Shown: positions 25,495 to 34,058 of the stretch, piece after piece
How the letters are laid out: every line of letters starts with the position of its first letter
How positions within the stretch are numbered: position 1 is the first letter of the stretch
From: Haloarcula salina
GTDB lineage: Archaea; Halobacteriota; Halobacteria; Halobacteriales; Haloarculaceae
Assembly (NCBI RefSeq): GCF_010119195.1
Contig: NZ_WRXL01000004.1
Location: 248,001 to 312,000, forward strand
Direction of reading: 5' to 3'
DNA: 64,000 nt
Program-made: the position numbers and the translations under genes
Notes under the pieces: generated by a model
The model's input: the letters and a program-made list of their open reading frames with translations, nothing else
What the model was told of the DNA's origin: nothing
Database searches by the model: none

Positions 25495-27093
25495 TCAGGC
25501 CCCCGTGAACAGTTCGTAGAGGATCGCCAGAACGGAGCTGGCCGTCCCGATGATCGTCAGCGTCATCTGGTCGAGCGTGGTTTCCCCGCACCGAGCGAAG
25601 AAGCCCCGTTCACACGTCTCCTCGTCGGAGGAAGTGGTCTCGTCGGGTCCGTCGACGAACGCGGGTGTCGCACGCGGTGTCGCCGTCGCCGTCTCCGTGA
25701 CGCCCCCGTGGACCGTGACATCGCCGCTGGCGAGCGACGTGTTCCCCACGGCGATAGACTGCGTCACGGTTTGCGAGGAGAGCGGGAAGACTGCCCGTTC
25801 CACGTCCGCGTAGGCGACTTCGAACTCGACGGTGCGCCGCTGCCCCGCGGGAATCTCGATACTCCGGGTCTCGACGGTGGTGCCGCCGAGTCGGTAGACG
25901 AACTGGCCGTCGAACGCGGCCGTATCGACGTTCCTGACGGGGACGGTGACGGTGTACTGCTCGCCTTCGCGAACGTCTGTCGGGAGCGTTGGCTCCTGTG
26001 GCGCCAGCGAGTCCGCGCTCGCGCTGGACCCGCTCCGCAACTGGACGGCGTCACCGACGCTGGCCCCGCCGGAGGTGGCAATGCTATGGTCGTACGTCCG
26101 TCCTCGCTGGACGGCTGTGGCCTTCGTCTCGATCCTGTCAGCAGTGACGGCGAATGCGACCTGCTTTCGCTCACCGCCCCCGACGGTGACTGTCTTCTCC
26201 GCGACGACCGAGCTCGCGAAGCGGTACGTTACCTCCCGCGTGACCGTGGTTTCAGTGGGGTTCGAGACGGTCGCCAGGACGACGAACTGCCGGTCGTTCG
26301 GGGCCGTGGCAGGCCCCTGGAAGCCCCCGATCGTCAGGTCGATGTCCGGCGTCACGCGCAGGTAGCGCGGCGTCCCCTCTCCTGACTCGTTTCGGACACC
26401 GTGAACGTACGTCCCGGTATCGAGAGCGTCAGTTCCGGTCACGCTCCCGTTGGCGGTCAGCACGAAGCGGAGGTGCCGAGATTCGCCGGCCGCTAGCGCC
26501 ACTGTCCGATCGCTCACCGTTGCGCCGTTGAATCGGTACTCGATCCGCTCCGAGCGGTTCTCGTCGGTGGGGTTCCGCACCGTCGTGTCCACCGCGTACG
26601 TCTCTCCCGGGCGGATTCGGTCGGGGGCCGAGATGTTCGTGACTGCTATTCCAGGCGGCGCGTCGGGCCGAGGCTCGGTGTCCCGAACCGTCCGCGTGGG
26701 ATGTCGCGTCACCGTCTGCGTGGGTTCGGCTGTCGCTGTCGGTGTCGGCGTTGCAGGCTGCGTTTGCGTCGGCGTCGACGTGGGCGTCGGCGTAGCGGTC
26801 CGAGCAGGTGTCTCGGTGGGCGTCGGTGTCTGCGTGCGCGTCGCACCCGGCGTCGCGGTACCTGTCGGTGTCGCAGTGCCTGCCGGGGTCGCGTTCTGTG
26901 TCGAGGTGGCCCCTTGTCGTATCGCCCGGTCACCCGGTTCAGCAGTCGTGGCCTGCGGACGGTCACCGTGGTCCGCGGTGGCAACACCCACCGCTGCGAG
27001 CGGGTTCAGTAGCATCGACGCACCGACGAACAGAGCCAGGAGGGTCGCTGCTCGAGGGCGCTCTGTGCCGGAGAGTATGTGCGGTATTTCCAT
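25495..27093 (-). CDS. Secreted CARDB-like adhesion protein with Thr-Pro stalk
   Basis: 532 residues. A signal peptide-like N-terminus (about 1-40) is followed by a long low-complexity stalk of TPT/TPA repeats (about 62-140). Then come three CARDB/NPCBM-type beta-sandwich units (about 150-460: DRIRPGETYAVDTTVRNPTD, then NDRQFVVLATVSNPTE, then VREGEQYTVTVPVRNVD). The C-terminus has Cys-flanked CERGFFARCGETT and a terminal hydrophobic segment (about 510-530). It is probably a surface protein anchored at its C-terminus, with a heavily O-glycosylated stalk. It is upstream of the PH-domain gene in an operon. An AT-rich promoter lies at about 27099-27115. Confidence 0.78.
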   Translation of the reverse strand: MEIPHILSGTERPRAATLLALFVGASMLLNPLAAVGVATADHGDRPQATTAEPGDRAIRQGATSTQNATPAGTATPTGTATPGATRTQTPTPTETPARTATPTPTSTPTQTQPATPTPTATAEPTQTVTRHPTRTVRDTEPRPDAPPGIAVTNISAPDRIRPGETYAVDTTVRNPTDENRSERIEYRFNGATVSDRTVALAAGESRHLRFVLTANGSVTGTDALDTGTYVHGVRNESGEGTPRYLRVTPDIDLTIGGFQGPATAPNDRQFVVLATVSNPTETTVTREVTYRFASSVVAEKTVTVGGGERKQVAFAVTADRIETKATAVQRGRTYDHSIATSGGASVGDAVQLRSGSSASADSLAPQEPTLPTDVREGEQYTVTVPVRNVDTAAFDGQFVYRLGGTTVETRSIEIPAGQRRTVEFEVAYADVERAVFPLSSQTVTQSIAVGNTSLASGDVTVHGGVTETATATPRATPAFVDGPDETTSSDEETCERGFFARCGETTLDQMTLTIIGTASSVLAILYELFTGA

Positions 27094-27806
27094 TCCTATG
27101 TTAATTATTAGCTTCTGATATTATTTCGAGTGTCGTCAGCGTTGGCGGAGCTGTCCGTAGTTCGCGCTCCCGTACTGGACTCACTGATCGACCGTCTCCG
27201 AGGACCGTTTCGTTGGCATGGGTGAGCGTGAGATGGTGGCAGGAATAAACGTTTGGCTGAAATAATCAACTTTGAAAAATATCGGGCGACAGCACCCTGA
27301 ACTGTGAGCATCTGACCCCTGACGGTCGGCCTTCCAGTCACGGTAATTGGGAGGAGTCTGTCGCTGCGCTGTTGTCGTACTCGGAGTCATATTCCGACGC
27401 TCTGGCGCTTCAGTGGCCCAAATTTCGCCCACGAGTAGAAAAAGACCGAAAAGCACTCTCAAAGAACACCGAGCAGATCCACGTGCCAACTAACCCCGCT
27501 CAAGATTCAGATTGATACAGTCAGATATCCTAGGCAGCCTGATAGAACAAGTGTGTCTTTATACATAGTGTTCAAATCATCGCCGTCGTCGTGTATCTCG
27601 ACCTGAGCCTGAAATAGAAGGGTATCAATCCGTCTATCCAGAGATAGCGCGAAAGGTTGGGCCGATCAGCGACAGTCGTGTTCCGGCATTGAATATATAA
27701 ATAGAATCTGACCAATACATTGTAGTGAATTATTTCACATATTTTCTGGTGGCGATGTCCAAGCCGATCGTTTCGACAGCCGAGGCGTTCAGGGCAGGCC
27801 CAGAGT
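27094..27806. other. Gene-poor stretch
   Basis: About 700 bases. The first 25 hold the promoter of the reverse-strand gene at 27093. A forward frame around 27270-27515 reads HGNWEESVAALLSYSESYSD and ALALQWPKFRPRVEKDRKAL, protein-like but without a start codon, possibly a gene remnant. The last 200 bases are AT-rich. No repeat or RNA was recognised. Confidence 0.4.
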
Positions 27807-28115
27807 TCACAGCATCTCGTCGATGTGTTCCGCGGTCTTCAGCGCCAGGGCGGCAATAGTCAGTGTTGGATTGTTCGCACCGCCGGTGGGGAACACGCTC
27901 GAGGACGCGATCCAGCGGTTCGAGAGATCGTGCGTTTGACATTTTTCGTTCACCACACTCTCCGCCGGATTGGTTCCCATCCGCGTGGTTCCCATATGGT
28001 GGGTGCTCAGGCTTCTGACCTCCAGCGTCGACACGCTGGTGATCTCGGCCCCGATCCCGACACGATCGATTCCTGAACCTCGCGACAATGCTCCAATTAG
28101 ATTATCTTCTTTCAC
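27807..28115 (-). pseudogene. C-terminal remnant of a GMC-family oxidoreductase
   Basis: The frame encodes THHMGTTRMGTNPAESVV, then SNRWIASSSVFPTGGANNPT and LTIAALALKTAEHIDEML. This is the conserved C-terminus of FAD-dependent glucose-methanol-choline (gluconate-dehydrogenase-like) oxidoreductases, including the active-site His and Asn regions. About 450 upstream residues with the FAD-binding domain are absent, and the first 20 codons lack family character. It is a truncated remnant, so the gene was lost by deletion or insertion here. Confidence 0.85.
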
Positions 28116-28171
28116 GCCTCTTTTTCATCTTCTGACAGTAAATTCCGATTCCTGACCTTCGCAACTGGACT

Positions 28172-28180
28172 GAATATATT
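28172..28180 (+). promoter_or_regulatory. TATA-like box for the HTH gene at 28208
   Basis: GAATATATT centred about 31 bases before GTG 28208; supports this GTG as the start of a near-leaderless transcript. Confidence 0.5.
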
Positions 28181-28207
28181 GATGTAGGCCCGCACGAATC
28201 ATCCGCC

Positions 28208-28942
28208 GTGCATCGTGTAACCCTCGATACCTGGCTCGATGGCTGCCCGCTCGGTCGGGTGACCGCGAATCACGATGTGGCCCTGACGACGCCGTACTGG
28301 AACGTCTCGCCGGAGACCGGCCAGTGGGACCTCTGGGTCGAGGCGGCGGCCGACGACCGAACGGACCTGGAGGCCGGCCTCCGGGCGCTCAGAGACGCGA
28401 ACGCGATATCGGCCTTCGAGTTGAAGCGGAAACGCGGCTCGCGGGCGACGACCCGCGTGCTGCTGGACGAGACGGTGGCGATCGACCCGGTTCTGGCCAA
28501 CGGCGGAGCAGTGATCGGTCCGTTCACCGACGTCGACGGCCGGGAGCGCTGGCATCTCGGGTTCGCGGACGCCGGCGCTATCGACGCCGCGCTGGGCCGC
28601 CTCGACCGTCGACACGAGTTTACCGTCGTCGAACACACCGCCCTCAACGACCGCAAGAGCGCAAACGTCTTCCGGCAGTTCGAGGAGGCGGCCGCGCTAC
28701 TCGACGGGTTCGCAGAGCTCACGGAGACCGAAGCGCGGGTCCTCCACACGGCGGTCGAACACGGATACTTCGAAACGCCGCGGGACGAGACCCTCGCGTC
28801 GCTGGGTGAGCGCTGTGGGATCTCCGACGCCGCCGTGTCGAAGACGCTCCGCCGGGCGGAGCGAAAGCTCCTCGGCGCGGCCGTCACTGCGCTCGAAACC
28901 GTCGACGACCCGGCTGACGAACGCCGTCTGGACGAGAGTTAG
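28208..28942 (+). CDS. Bacterio-opsin-activator-type HTH regulator
   Basis: 244 residues from a GTG start. The N-terminal two thirds form a mixed alpha/beta sensor domain (LDTWLDGCPLGRVTANHDV at the start). The HTH_10 region (about 170-225) reads LTETEARVLHTAVEHGYFET and LGERCGISDAAVSKTLRRAE. It is a haloarchaeal bat-like transcription factor. It lies 125 bases before the DMT transporter gene in the same direction and may control it. No ligand can be inferred. Confidence 0.87.
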   Translation: MHRVTLDTWLDGCPLGRVTANHDVALTTPYWNVSPETGQWDLWVEAAADDRTDLEAGLRALRDANAISAFELKRKRGSRATTRVLLDETVAIDPVLANGGAVIGPFTDVDGRERWHLGFADAGAIDAALGRLDRRHEFTVVEHTALNDRKSANVFRQFEEAAALLDGFAELTETEARVLHTAVEHGYFETPRDETLASLGERCGISDAAVSKTLRRAERKLLGAAVTALETVDDPADERRLDES

Positions 28943-29066
28943 GATACTAACCCACCCGTTCACCGTGTTTGGAGCCGTCTCCCAACGCGATGGGCGACGA
29001 TGGAGCCGCAACGCCTGAACAGTCCGCCGGCCCTCCTGCGTCTCGATGCGGGGTCGGTGTCGGAGA

Positions 29067-30011
29067 ATGACGGGGTCGAGACTCACACCCCGGTATCGTA
29101 CCGCCGGCCTGTTCGTCCTCCTGGCGGCCATCTGGGGCGGGACGTATCCGGCCGTGACCGTCGGGCTCGACGCGTTTCCGCCGATCCTGTACGCCGCGCT
29201 TCGCCTGGACCTCGGCGCGGTCGTCCTGCTCCTGTACGTCGGGCGATCGGAGGACTACTGGCGACCGCGGGACGCGCGCGACTGGGCCTCGGTGCTCTCG
29301 GGCGGCCTCCTGACGCTGGCGGGCTACAGCGTCCTCCAGAACGTCGGCCAGCAGACCGTCCCGAGCGCGATCGCCGCCGTCCTCACGGGACTGATACCGA
29401 TACTGACGATCGGATTCGCGAGGATGTTCCTCCCCGAGGAGACGTTCGGGCTCACCGAACTGGCCGGCGTCGGCTTCGGGTTCCTCGGCCTGTCGGTGAT
29501 AACCAGCCCCGACCCCGCGAACCTGCTCTCGGGGAACACCGTCGGACAGGCGGTCCTGGTACTCGCGGCCGCGTCTTTCGCGCTCGGCGGCGTCCTCACG
29601 CAGCGGGCGGACGCTGAGATGCCGTTCCCCGCTCGAACCGCGTGGGCGATGGTCGTCGGCGCCGCCGTCACGCACCTCGCCAGCCTCGCGAGCCCGAGCG
29701 AATCCGTCTCGCAAGTGCAGTTGTCCGTCCCCGGTCTGCTCGGGCTGGTCTATCTGGGCGTCTTCGTGAGCGCGGCCGGCTATCTGCTGTACTTTTCGCT
29801 CCTCCCGCGGCTGGGCTCCGTCGAACTCAATCTCGTCACGTACGCGACCGCGATGTTCGGGACGGTGTTCAGTTGGCTCCTGTTCACGGAGCCGGTGACG
29901 ACCGAGACGCTCGTCGGCTTCGGACTCGTCGCCGTCGGGTTCGCGCTCCTCAAACGCGAGCAGCTACACGAGGCGTACCGGAAACGCCGCAGCGGCGTCG
30001 AGGCGGAGTGA
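29067..30011 (+). CDS. EamA/DMT-family transporter
   Basis: 314 residues with ten hydrophobic segments arranged as two EamA repeats. The first begins AGLFVLLAAIWGGTYPAV, the second AVLVLAAASFALGGVLTQRA. Such drug/metabolite exporters move amino acids, nucleobases or related compounds across the cytoplasmic membrane; the substrate cannot be read. ATG 29067 is preferred over 29046 because the latter adds Arg-rich residues of no family character. Confidence 0.88.
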   Translation: MTGSRLTPRYRTAGLFVLLAAIWGGTYPAVTVGLDAFPPILYAALRLDLGAVVLLLYVGRSEDYWRPRDARDWASVLSGGLLTLAGYSVLQNVGQQTVPSAIAAVLTGLIPILTIGFARMFLPEETFGLTELAGVGFGFLGLSVITSPDPANLLSGNTVGQAVLVLAAASFALGGVLTQRADAEMPFPARTAWAMVVGAAVTHLASLASPSESVSQVQLSVPGLLGLVYLGVFVSAAGYLLYFSLLPRLGSVELNLVTYATAMFGTVFSWLLFTEPVTTETLVGFGLVAVGFALLKREQLHEAYRKRRSGVEAE

Positions 30012-30160
30012 GCGCGGACCGTGACATCGTCGGCTCCGTGACGGACGAACTCCCTACGCGTCCCAACCTCACCCGTCCGGACAATAGGGATACCGAGATG
30101 CCAACCATGGTCGGCCACGGATATAACTGACACCTCTAGAACGAACTGTGTACGATTATC

Positions 30161-31627
30161 ATGGGAGAGTCAGAGGCGAGAACGGCGAGAGAGGAGTGGG
30201 GGAGTCGATTCGGCTTCCTCATGGCCCTCGTGGGGGCGATGGTCGGCGCGGGGAACATCTGGCGGATGCCGTTCACGACGGGGCAGAACGGCGGTGGCGC
30301 GTTCCTCGTCGCGTACGTCCTCCTGTTGTACCTCGTCGCGGTCCCGGGCCTCATGGCCGAGACGATGATCGGCCGGTACACGAACAACGGCGTCATCGGG
30401 GCGTTCAATCAGGTGCTCGGCAGCAAGCGTGCGAGGGGACTCGGCCTCGTCGTCCTCCTCGTCAACGTCGCGCTGATGTCGTACTACTCGCCGATCATCG
30501 GATGGGCGCTCTACTACGCCGGCCACTCGCTACTCGGGACCTTCACGCAGGCCGGCTTCCAGCCGCAGGCGTTCTGGAACGGGTTCATCGGTAACACGGC
30601 GCTCGTCGTCGGGATGCACACGCTGACGATGGCGGGGCTCGCCGGCGTCCTCGTGTTCGGGATTCGACGCGGGATCGAGCGCGTCGTGAAGTGGATGATC
30701 CCGCTGCTCGTCTTCGCGCTGGTGGCGGTCGCGATTCGCGGCATCACCCTCCCGGGCGGAATGGAGGGACTGGCGTTCGTGTTCACTCCCGACTGGGGCT
30801 ATCTGACTCGTGGGAGTATGTGGATCGCGGCACTCAGCCAGGCGCTGTTCTCGACCGGACTGGGCTGGGGGATCGCGCTCACCTACGGGAGCTACCTCGG
30901 GCGGTACGACGACGTTCCGCTCGGCGGCGGTCTGTTCACCGCGATCGGGAACACCAGCATCGGGCTGCTGGCCGTGTTCGCGACGTTCCCGGTGGTCTTC
31001 GCGTTCGGACTCGAACCGACCGCCGGGTCGAACCTGCTGTTCATCTCGCTGGCCGAGGTGTTCCCGGAACTGCCGGGCGGCGCGGCCTGGGCCGCCGTGT
31101 TCTTCGTCTCCTTCTTCTTCGCGACGTTCACCTCCGGCCTCGGCATCACCGAGGTCGGCGTGACGACGGTCTCCGAAGAGACGCGGCTGTCGCGGACGGG
31201 ATCGGTGCTCGCGGTCTGTGGGGCGATCTGGCTGTTCGGGCTCCCGAGCGCCTACTCCTCGTCGTTCCTCGGCCAGATGGACTTCATCTTCGGCAGCTTC
31301 GGCCTGCCGCTGGCGACGCTGTCGATCATCGCGCTCGTCGCGTGGAAGTTCGGCCCGGAGCGCGCCCGCGTCATCGACCTCAACCGCAACGCCGGCGTCT
31401 ACGTCGGCCGCTGGTGGAACCCAGTGATCAAGTACGTGATCCCCACAGTCATGGTGTTCATCCTCGGCTACGGCATCGTCACGAACATCGGCACCGACAA
31501 CCAGACGCTGACGATCGTCGGCGTCGCACTCATGGCAGTGCTCGTCGTGGCGAGCGTGGCTGTGATGAGTGTCGTCGGCGACGCGCCGGGAGACCGACCG
31601 GGAGCCGCCTCGAAGGGGGGAGACTGA
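30161..31627 (+). CDS. Sodium:neurotransmitter-symporter (NSS) family transporter
   Basis: 488 residues and about twelve hydrophobic segments. The conserved first helix reads FLMALVGAMVGAGNIWRMPF, with the unwound Gly-rich substrate/sodium site. Helix 6 (about 210-235) carries QALFSTGLGWG. This is a LeuT-fold Na+-coupled amino-acid transporter. It heads an operon with a 107-residue membrane partner (two bases apart) and a proline racemase-like enzyme, which suggests amino-acid uptake, perhaps of a proline derivative. Confidence 0.92.
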   Translation: MGESEARTAREEWGSRFGFLMALVGAMVGAGNIWRMPFTTGQNGGGAFLVAYVLLLYLVAVPGLMAETMIGRYTNNGVIGAFNQVLGSKRARGLGLVVLLVNVALMSYYSPIIGWALYYAGHSLLGTFTQAGFQPQAFWNGFIGNTALVVGMHTLTMAGLAGVLVFGIRRGIERVVKWMIPLLVFALVAVAIRGITLPGGMEGLAFVFTPDWGYLTRGSMWIAALSQALFSTGLGWGIALTYGSYLGRYDDVPLGGGLFTAIGNTSIGLLAVFATFPVVFAFGLEPTAGSNLLFISLAEVFPELPGGAAWAAVFFVSFFFATFTSGLGITEVGVTTVSEETRLSRTGSVLAVCGAIWLFGLPSAYSSSFLGQMDFIFGSFGLPLATLSIIALVAWKFGPERARVIDLNRNAGVYVGRWWNPVIKYVIPTVMVFILGYGIVTNIGTDNQTLTIVGVALMAVLVVASVAVMSVVGDAPGDRPGAASKGGD

Positions 31628-31628
31628 G

Positions 31629-31952
31629 ATGGCGCTCTCGACACTCGCCTGGGCGACGATGGCCCTCTCGATACTCGTCCTGCCCGGCGTCGCGACCGCC
31701 ATCCTCGTCAGGTCGATGCGGTCCGAAGACCGGAAGCTCGCGTTACTCGAGCGACAGGACAACATCGACAGCTACTCGCCCAGGGCGCTCGAAGAACTCC
31801 GCGAGTGGATTCAGACGAACCCCAACGACCCCTACGCCCCGGAGGCGCGAGAGCGCTACAACGAGTGCGTGCGGACGCTTCGAGAGATCGACGACCCGTA
31901 CTACGACTGGTCGCCCGAGCAGATCGAGAAGCTGGAGACGATTGAGGAATGA
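31629..31952 (+). CDS. Small membrane partner of the NSS transporter
   Basis: 107 residues with one N-terminal transmembrane helix (about 7-28: ATMALSILVLPGVATAILVR) and a charged cytoplasmic part. Position and architecture resemble MetS, the short subunit of the MetP methionine transporter of the NSS family. It starts two bases after the transporter stop, and its stop overlaps the racemase start (ATGA). That spacing is why I read it as an obligate partner. Sequence similarity to MetS is weak by eye. Confidence 0.65.
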   Translation: MALSTLAWATMALSILVLPGVATAILVRSMRSEDRKLALLERQDNIDSYSPRALEELREWIQTNPNDPYAPEARERYNECVRTLREIDDPYYDWSPEQIEKLETIEE

Positions 31953-32980
31953 ACATCGACGCTGACCTGACCGAACTCCCCGTCGACGCCTCGTTCACGA
32001 CGGTCGACACGCACACCGAGGGAGAGCCGACGCGGATCCTCCTCGACGGCGTCGACCGATCGACGCTCGACGGCGAGAGCGTTCGCGCGAAGCGCGACTC
32101 GTTCGCCGAGCAGTACGACTGGGTCCGCGAACTGCTGATGCGGGAGCCGCGAGGTCACGACGACATGTTCGGCGCGGTCCTCGTCGAACCACGGGACGGC
32201 GACGCCGACATCGGCGCGTTCTTCATGGACAGCGAGGGCTATCTGGACATGTGCGGTCACGGGACCATCGGCATCGTGACCGCGCTCGTCGAACTGGGCC
32301 ACCTCCCGGCAGAGTCGACCATTCGCGTCGAGACGCCGGCAGGTACCATCGAGACGTGGCCCCAGTACGCCGAGGGCGGCGTCGAGGCAGTCACGATCCA
32401 GAACGTCGAGTCGTTCGTCTACGAGACGGTCACGGTCCCCGTCTCGTTCCTGAAATCGCCGCTCCCGGTCGACGTCGTCTACGCGGGTAACTACTTCGCA
32501 CTGGTCGACAGCGACCACCTCGGCGTGTCGGTCGACACCTCTCGAACCGACGACCTCGTCGACTGGGGCCTCGAAATTCGCGACGCCGTCAACGACGCCC
32601 TCGACATCGAACACCCATTCTCGGGCGAACCTGGACGCGTGTCTATCACCGAGATCTACGACGCGTCCGGCGATATCGACCGCAGTATCGTCGTCTTCGG
32701 CGACGGGCAGGTCGACCGCTCGCCCTGCGGAACCGGGACCTGCGCGAAGATGACGCTCTTGCACGACGACGACGCGCTCACGATCGACGAACCGTACCCT
32801 CACGAGAGCATCGTCGGCACACGGTTCGAGGGCCAGATCGTCGACACACACGAGCGAGACGGCGTCACGGTAACGGACCCGAAGATTACCGGCTCAGCCC
32901 GGATCACGGGCAGCCACACGTTCGTACGAGATCCACGAGATCCGATCACCGGCCTGCGACTCTCTCCGAGTGGCGAGTAG
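31949..32980 (+). CDS. Proline racemase/4-hydroxyproline epimerase family enzyme
   Basis: 343 residues. Both catalytic Cys positions are present: Cys102 in MCGHGTIG and Cys260 in RSPCGTGTCAKM. Two Cys favour a racemase or epimerase; the related trans-3-hydroxyproline dehydratases have Thr at one site. Position 265 is an extra Cys where family members usually have Ser or Thr. The N-terminus TVDTHTEGEPTRI is the family signature. Co-transcription with an NSS transporter suggests use of imported D- or hydroxy-proline-like compounds. The exact substrate is open. Confidence 0.88.
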   Translation: MNIDADLTELPVDASFTTVDTHTEGEPTRILLDGVDRSTLDGESVRAKRDSFAEQYDWVRELLMREPRGHDDMFGAVLVEPRDGDADIGAFFMDSEGYLDMCGHGTIGIVTALVELGHLPAESTIRVETPAGTIETWPQYAEGGVEAVTIQNVESFVYETVTVPVSFLKSPLPVDVVYAGNYFALVDSDHLGVSVDTSRTDDLVDWGLEIRDAVNDALDIEHPFSGEPGRVSITEIYDASGDIDRSIVVFGDGQVDRSPCGTGTCAKMTLLHDDDALTIDEPYPHESIVGTRFEGQIVDTHERDGVTVTDPKITGSARITGSHTFVRDPRDPITGLRLSPSGE

Positions 32981-33149
32981 TCATCGAGGCTGGAGAGACA
33001 CCAACCGGTCGCCGATGTGCGTCGGCTTCCGGGGACGTTCGCACGGATCTGAACCGCTTCTTCGAGGAGCCGCCCGTGGGCTATCCCGCGCGAGTACGGC
33101 CGGTACCGCAGAAACAAGGAGCGACTTTTGCGTCGCAGGGATGCGCCGG

Positions 33150-33494
33150 TCAGCGTCGGCCGTTCGACCACGACGCGTGAAACTCGTCGGCGTGGTCTTC
33201 GAGGAGGTCGAGCATCGGTTCGAGTTCCTCGAACCGGTCGCCCTTCGACACCTCGCCGGCCTCTCTGTCCCAGTCGATATATCCGAGGCTGGCCAGTCGC
33301 GGCAGATCGTCCTGCTGGAGCTGCATGCTCGTCGACTCGCTCGCTTTGGCGCTCCTCGGCAGGAAGTCGACCACCGGCCGTGGGTCGCTCCGCTTCAGCA
33401 TGAACAGTATCAGTCTCCGCCGTCGCGTGAACAGCGCCTCGAACACGCGGTCCAGGCCCGGTTGTAGAATGATATCGGGAAGGGGGTCGTCCAT
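33150..33494 (-). CDS. Small winged-helix protein (DUF7344-like)
   Basis: 114 residues. A helical N-terminus (LDRVFEALFTRRRRLILFML) is followed by QQDDLPRLASLGYIDWDREA, the recognition helix and wing of a haloarchaeal winged-helix family close to DUF7344. The start at 33494 (MDDPLPD) is preferred; the 31 residues upstream have no family character. It is probably a DNA-binding regulator. It faces the racemase operon tail to tail, so its targets are not evident. Confidence 0.72.
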   Translation of the reverse strand: MDDPLPDIILQPGLDRVFEALFTRRRRLILFMLKRSDPRPVVDFLPRSAKASESTSMQLQQDDLPRLASLGYIDWDREAGEVSKGDRFEELEPMLDLLEDHADEFHASWSNGRR

Positions 33495-33635
33495 TACCCG
33501 TAATAAGATGTGTGAACTCTGATAAACCTCTAGGGTCACGTTTTGACCGATCTGGGGCACTACCCTGGGTACTGAGGGTAGTGACATATTGTCACACGCG
33601 AGAGGTGCGTCGAGAACCCGATTCGAAAACCGGAG

Positions 33636-33776
33636 TCAGGAACGGATCGACGGTTCGATCGGCGTCCCCCCGCAGTTGACGCAGATATACTCCTCGTCGA
33701 CCGTCGTCACGACCGGTGAGTTACACTCGATACACTTGATCTTCGCGGCGCGAGATGGTTTAGCGTATTTCCCCAT
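33636..33776 (-). CDS. 46-residue zinc-ribbon microprotein
   Basis: A complete short gene from ATG 33776 to TGA 33636. The product begins MGKYAKPSRAAK, then has CIECNSPV and ICVNCGGTP, two CxxC knuckles about 17 residues apart, and ends EPSIRS. The basic N-terminus and zinc ribbon suggest nucleic-acid or protein binding. Haloarchaea contain many such small zinc-finger proteins. A TATA-like box (TCTTATAC, about 33812-33819) lies about 39 bases upstream of the start. Function unknown. Confidence 0.72.
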   Translation of the reverse strand: MGKYAKPSRAAKIKCIECNSPVVTTVDEEYICVNCGGTPIEPSIRS

Positions 33777-33918
33777 GTCCTTTCAACTCAGGTGAATGTG
33801 CGGTAGAAGACCGTATAAGAACGCGTTTCCCTGCAAAAGAATGTTCAACCAAAAGACAAATTAGGGAGCCACTAGTACGGGCACCCAGGACTCGTTCTCG
33901 GAGGCGGTACGAACCCTG

Positions 33919-34004
33919 CTATAGTAGCCATTGAAAGTCAGTACCACACTGATCGCACTGCAATCGTGCGATCAGTGTGTGAACTGTTTCAATTGTTACT
34001 ATCG
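33919..34004. repeat. 86-bp imperfect palindrome
   Basis: A perfect 14-base inverted repeat (33945-33958 against 33966-33979, CACACTGATCGCAC in the left arm) surrounds a 7-base loop. Outside it the arms continue as an imperfect inverted repeat out to 33919 and 34004, both ends starting with a TATAGTA/GATAGTA-type sequence. This is far beyond a normal terminator and resembles a small palindromic mobile repeat or regulatory hairpin. It lies downstream of the reverse-strand gene at 34059. Confidence 0.75.
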
Positions 34005-34058
34005 GTGAGCTTGTCGCTGGCGGGAAACTGTAGACGTGCGTGATTTCGGCGTCGTCGA

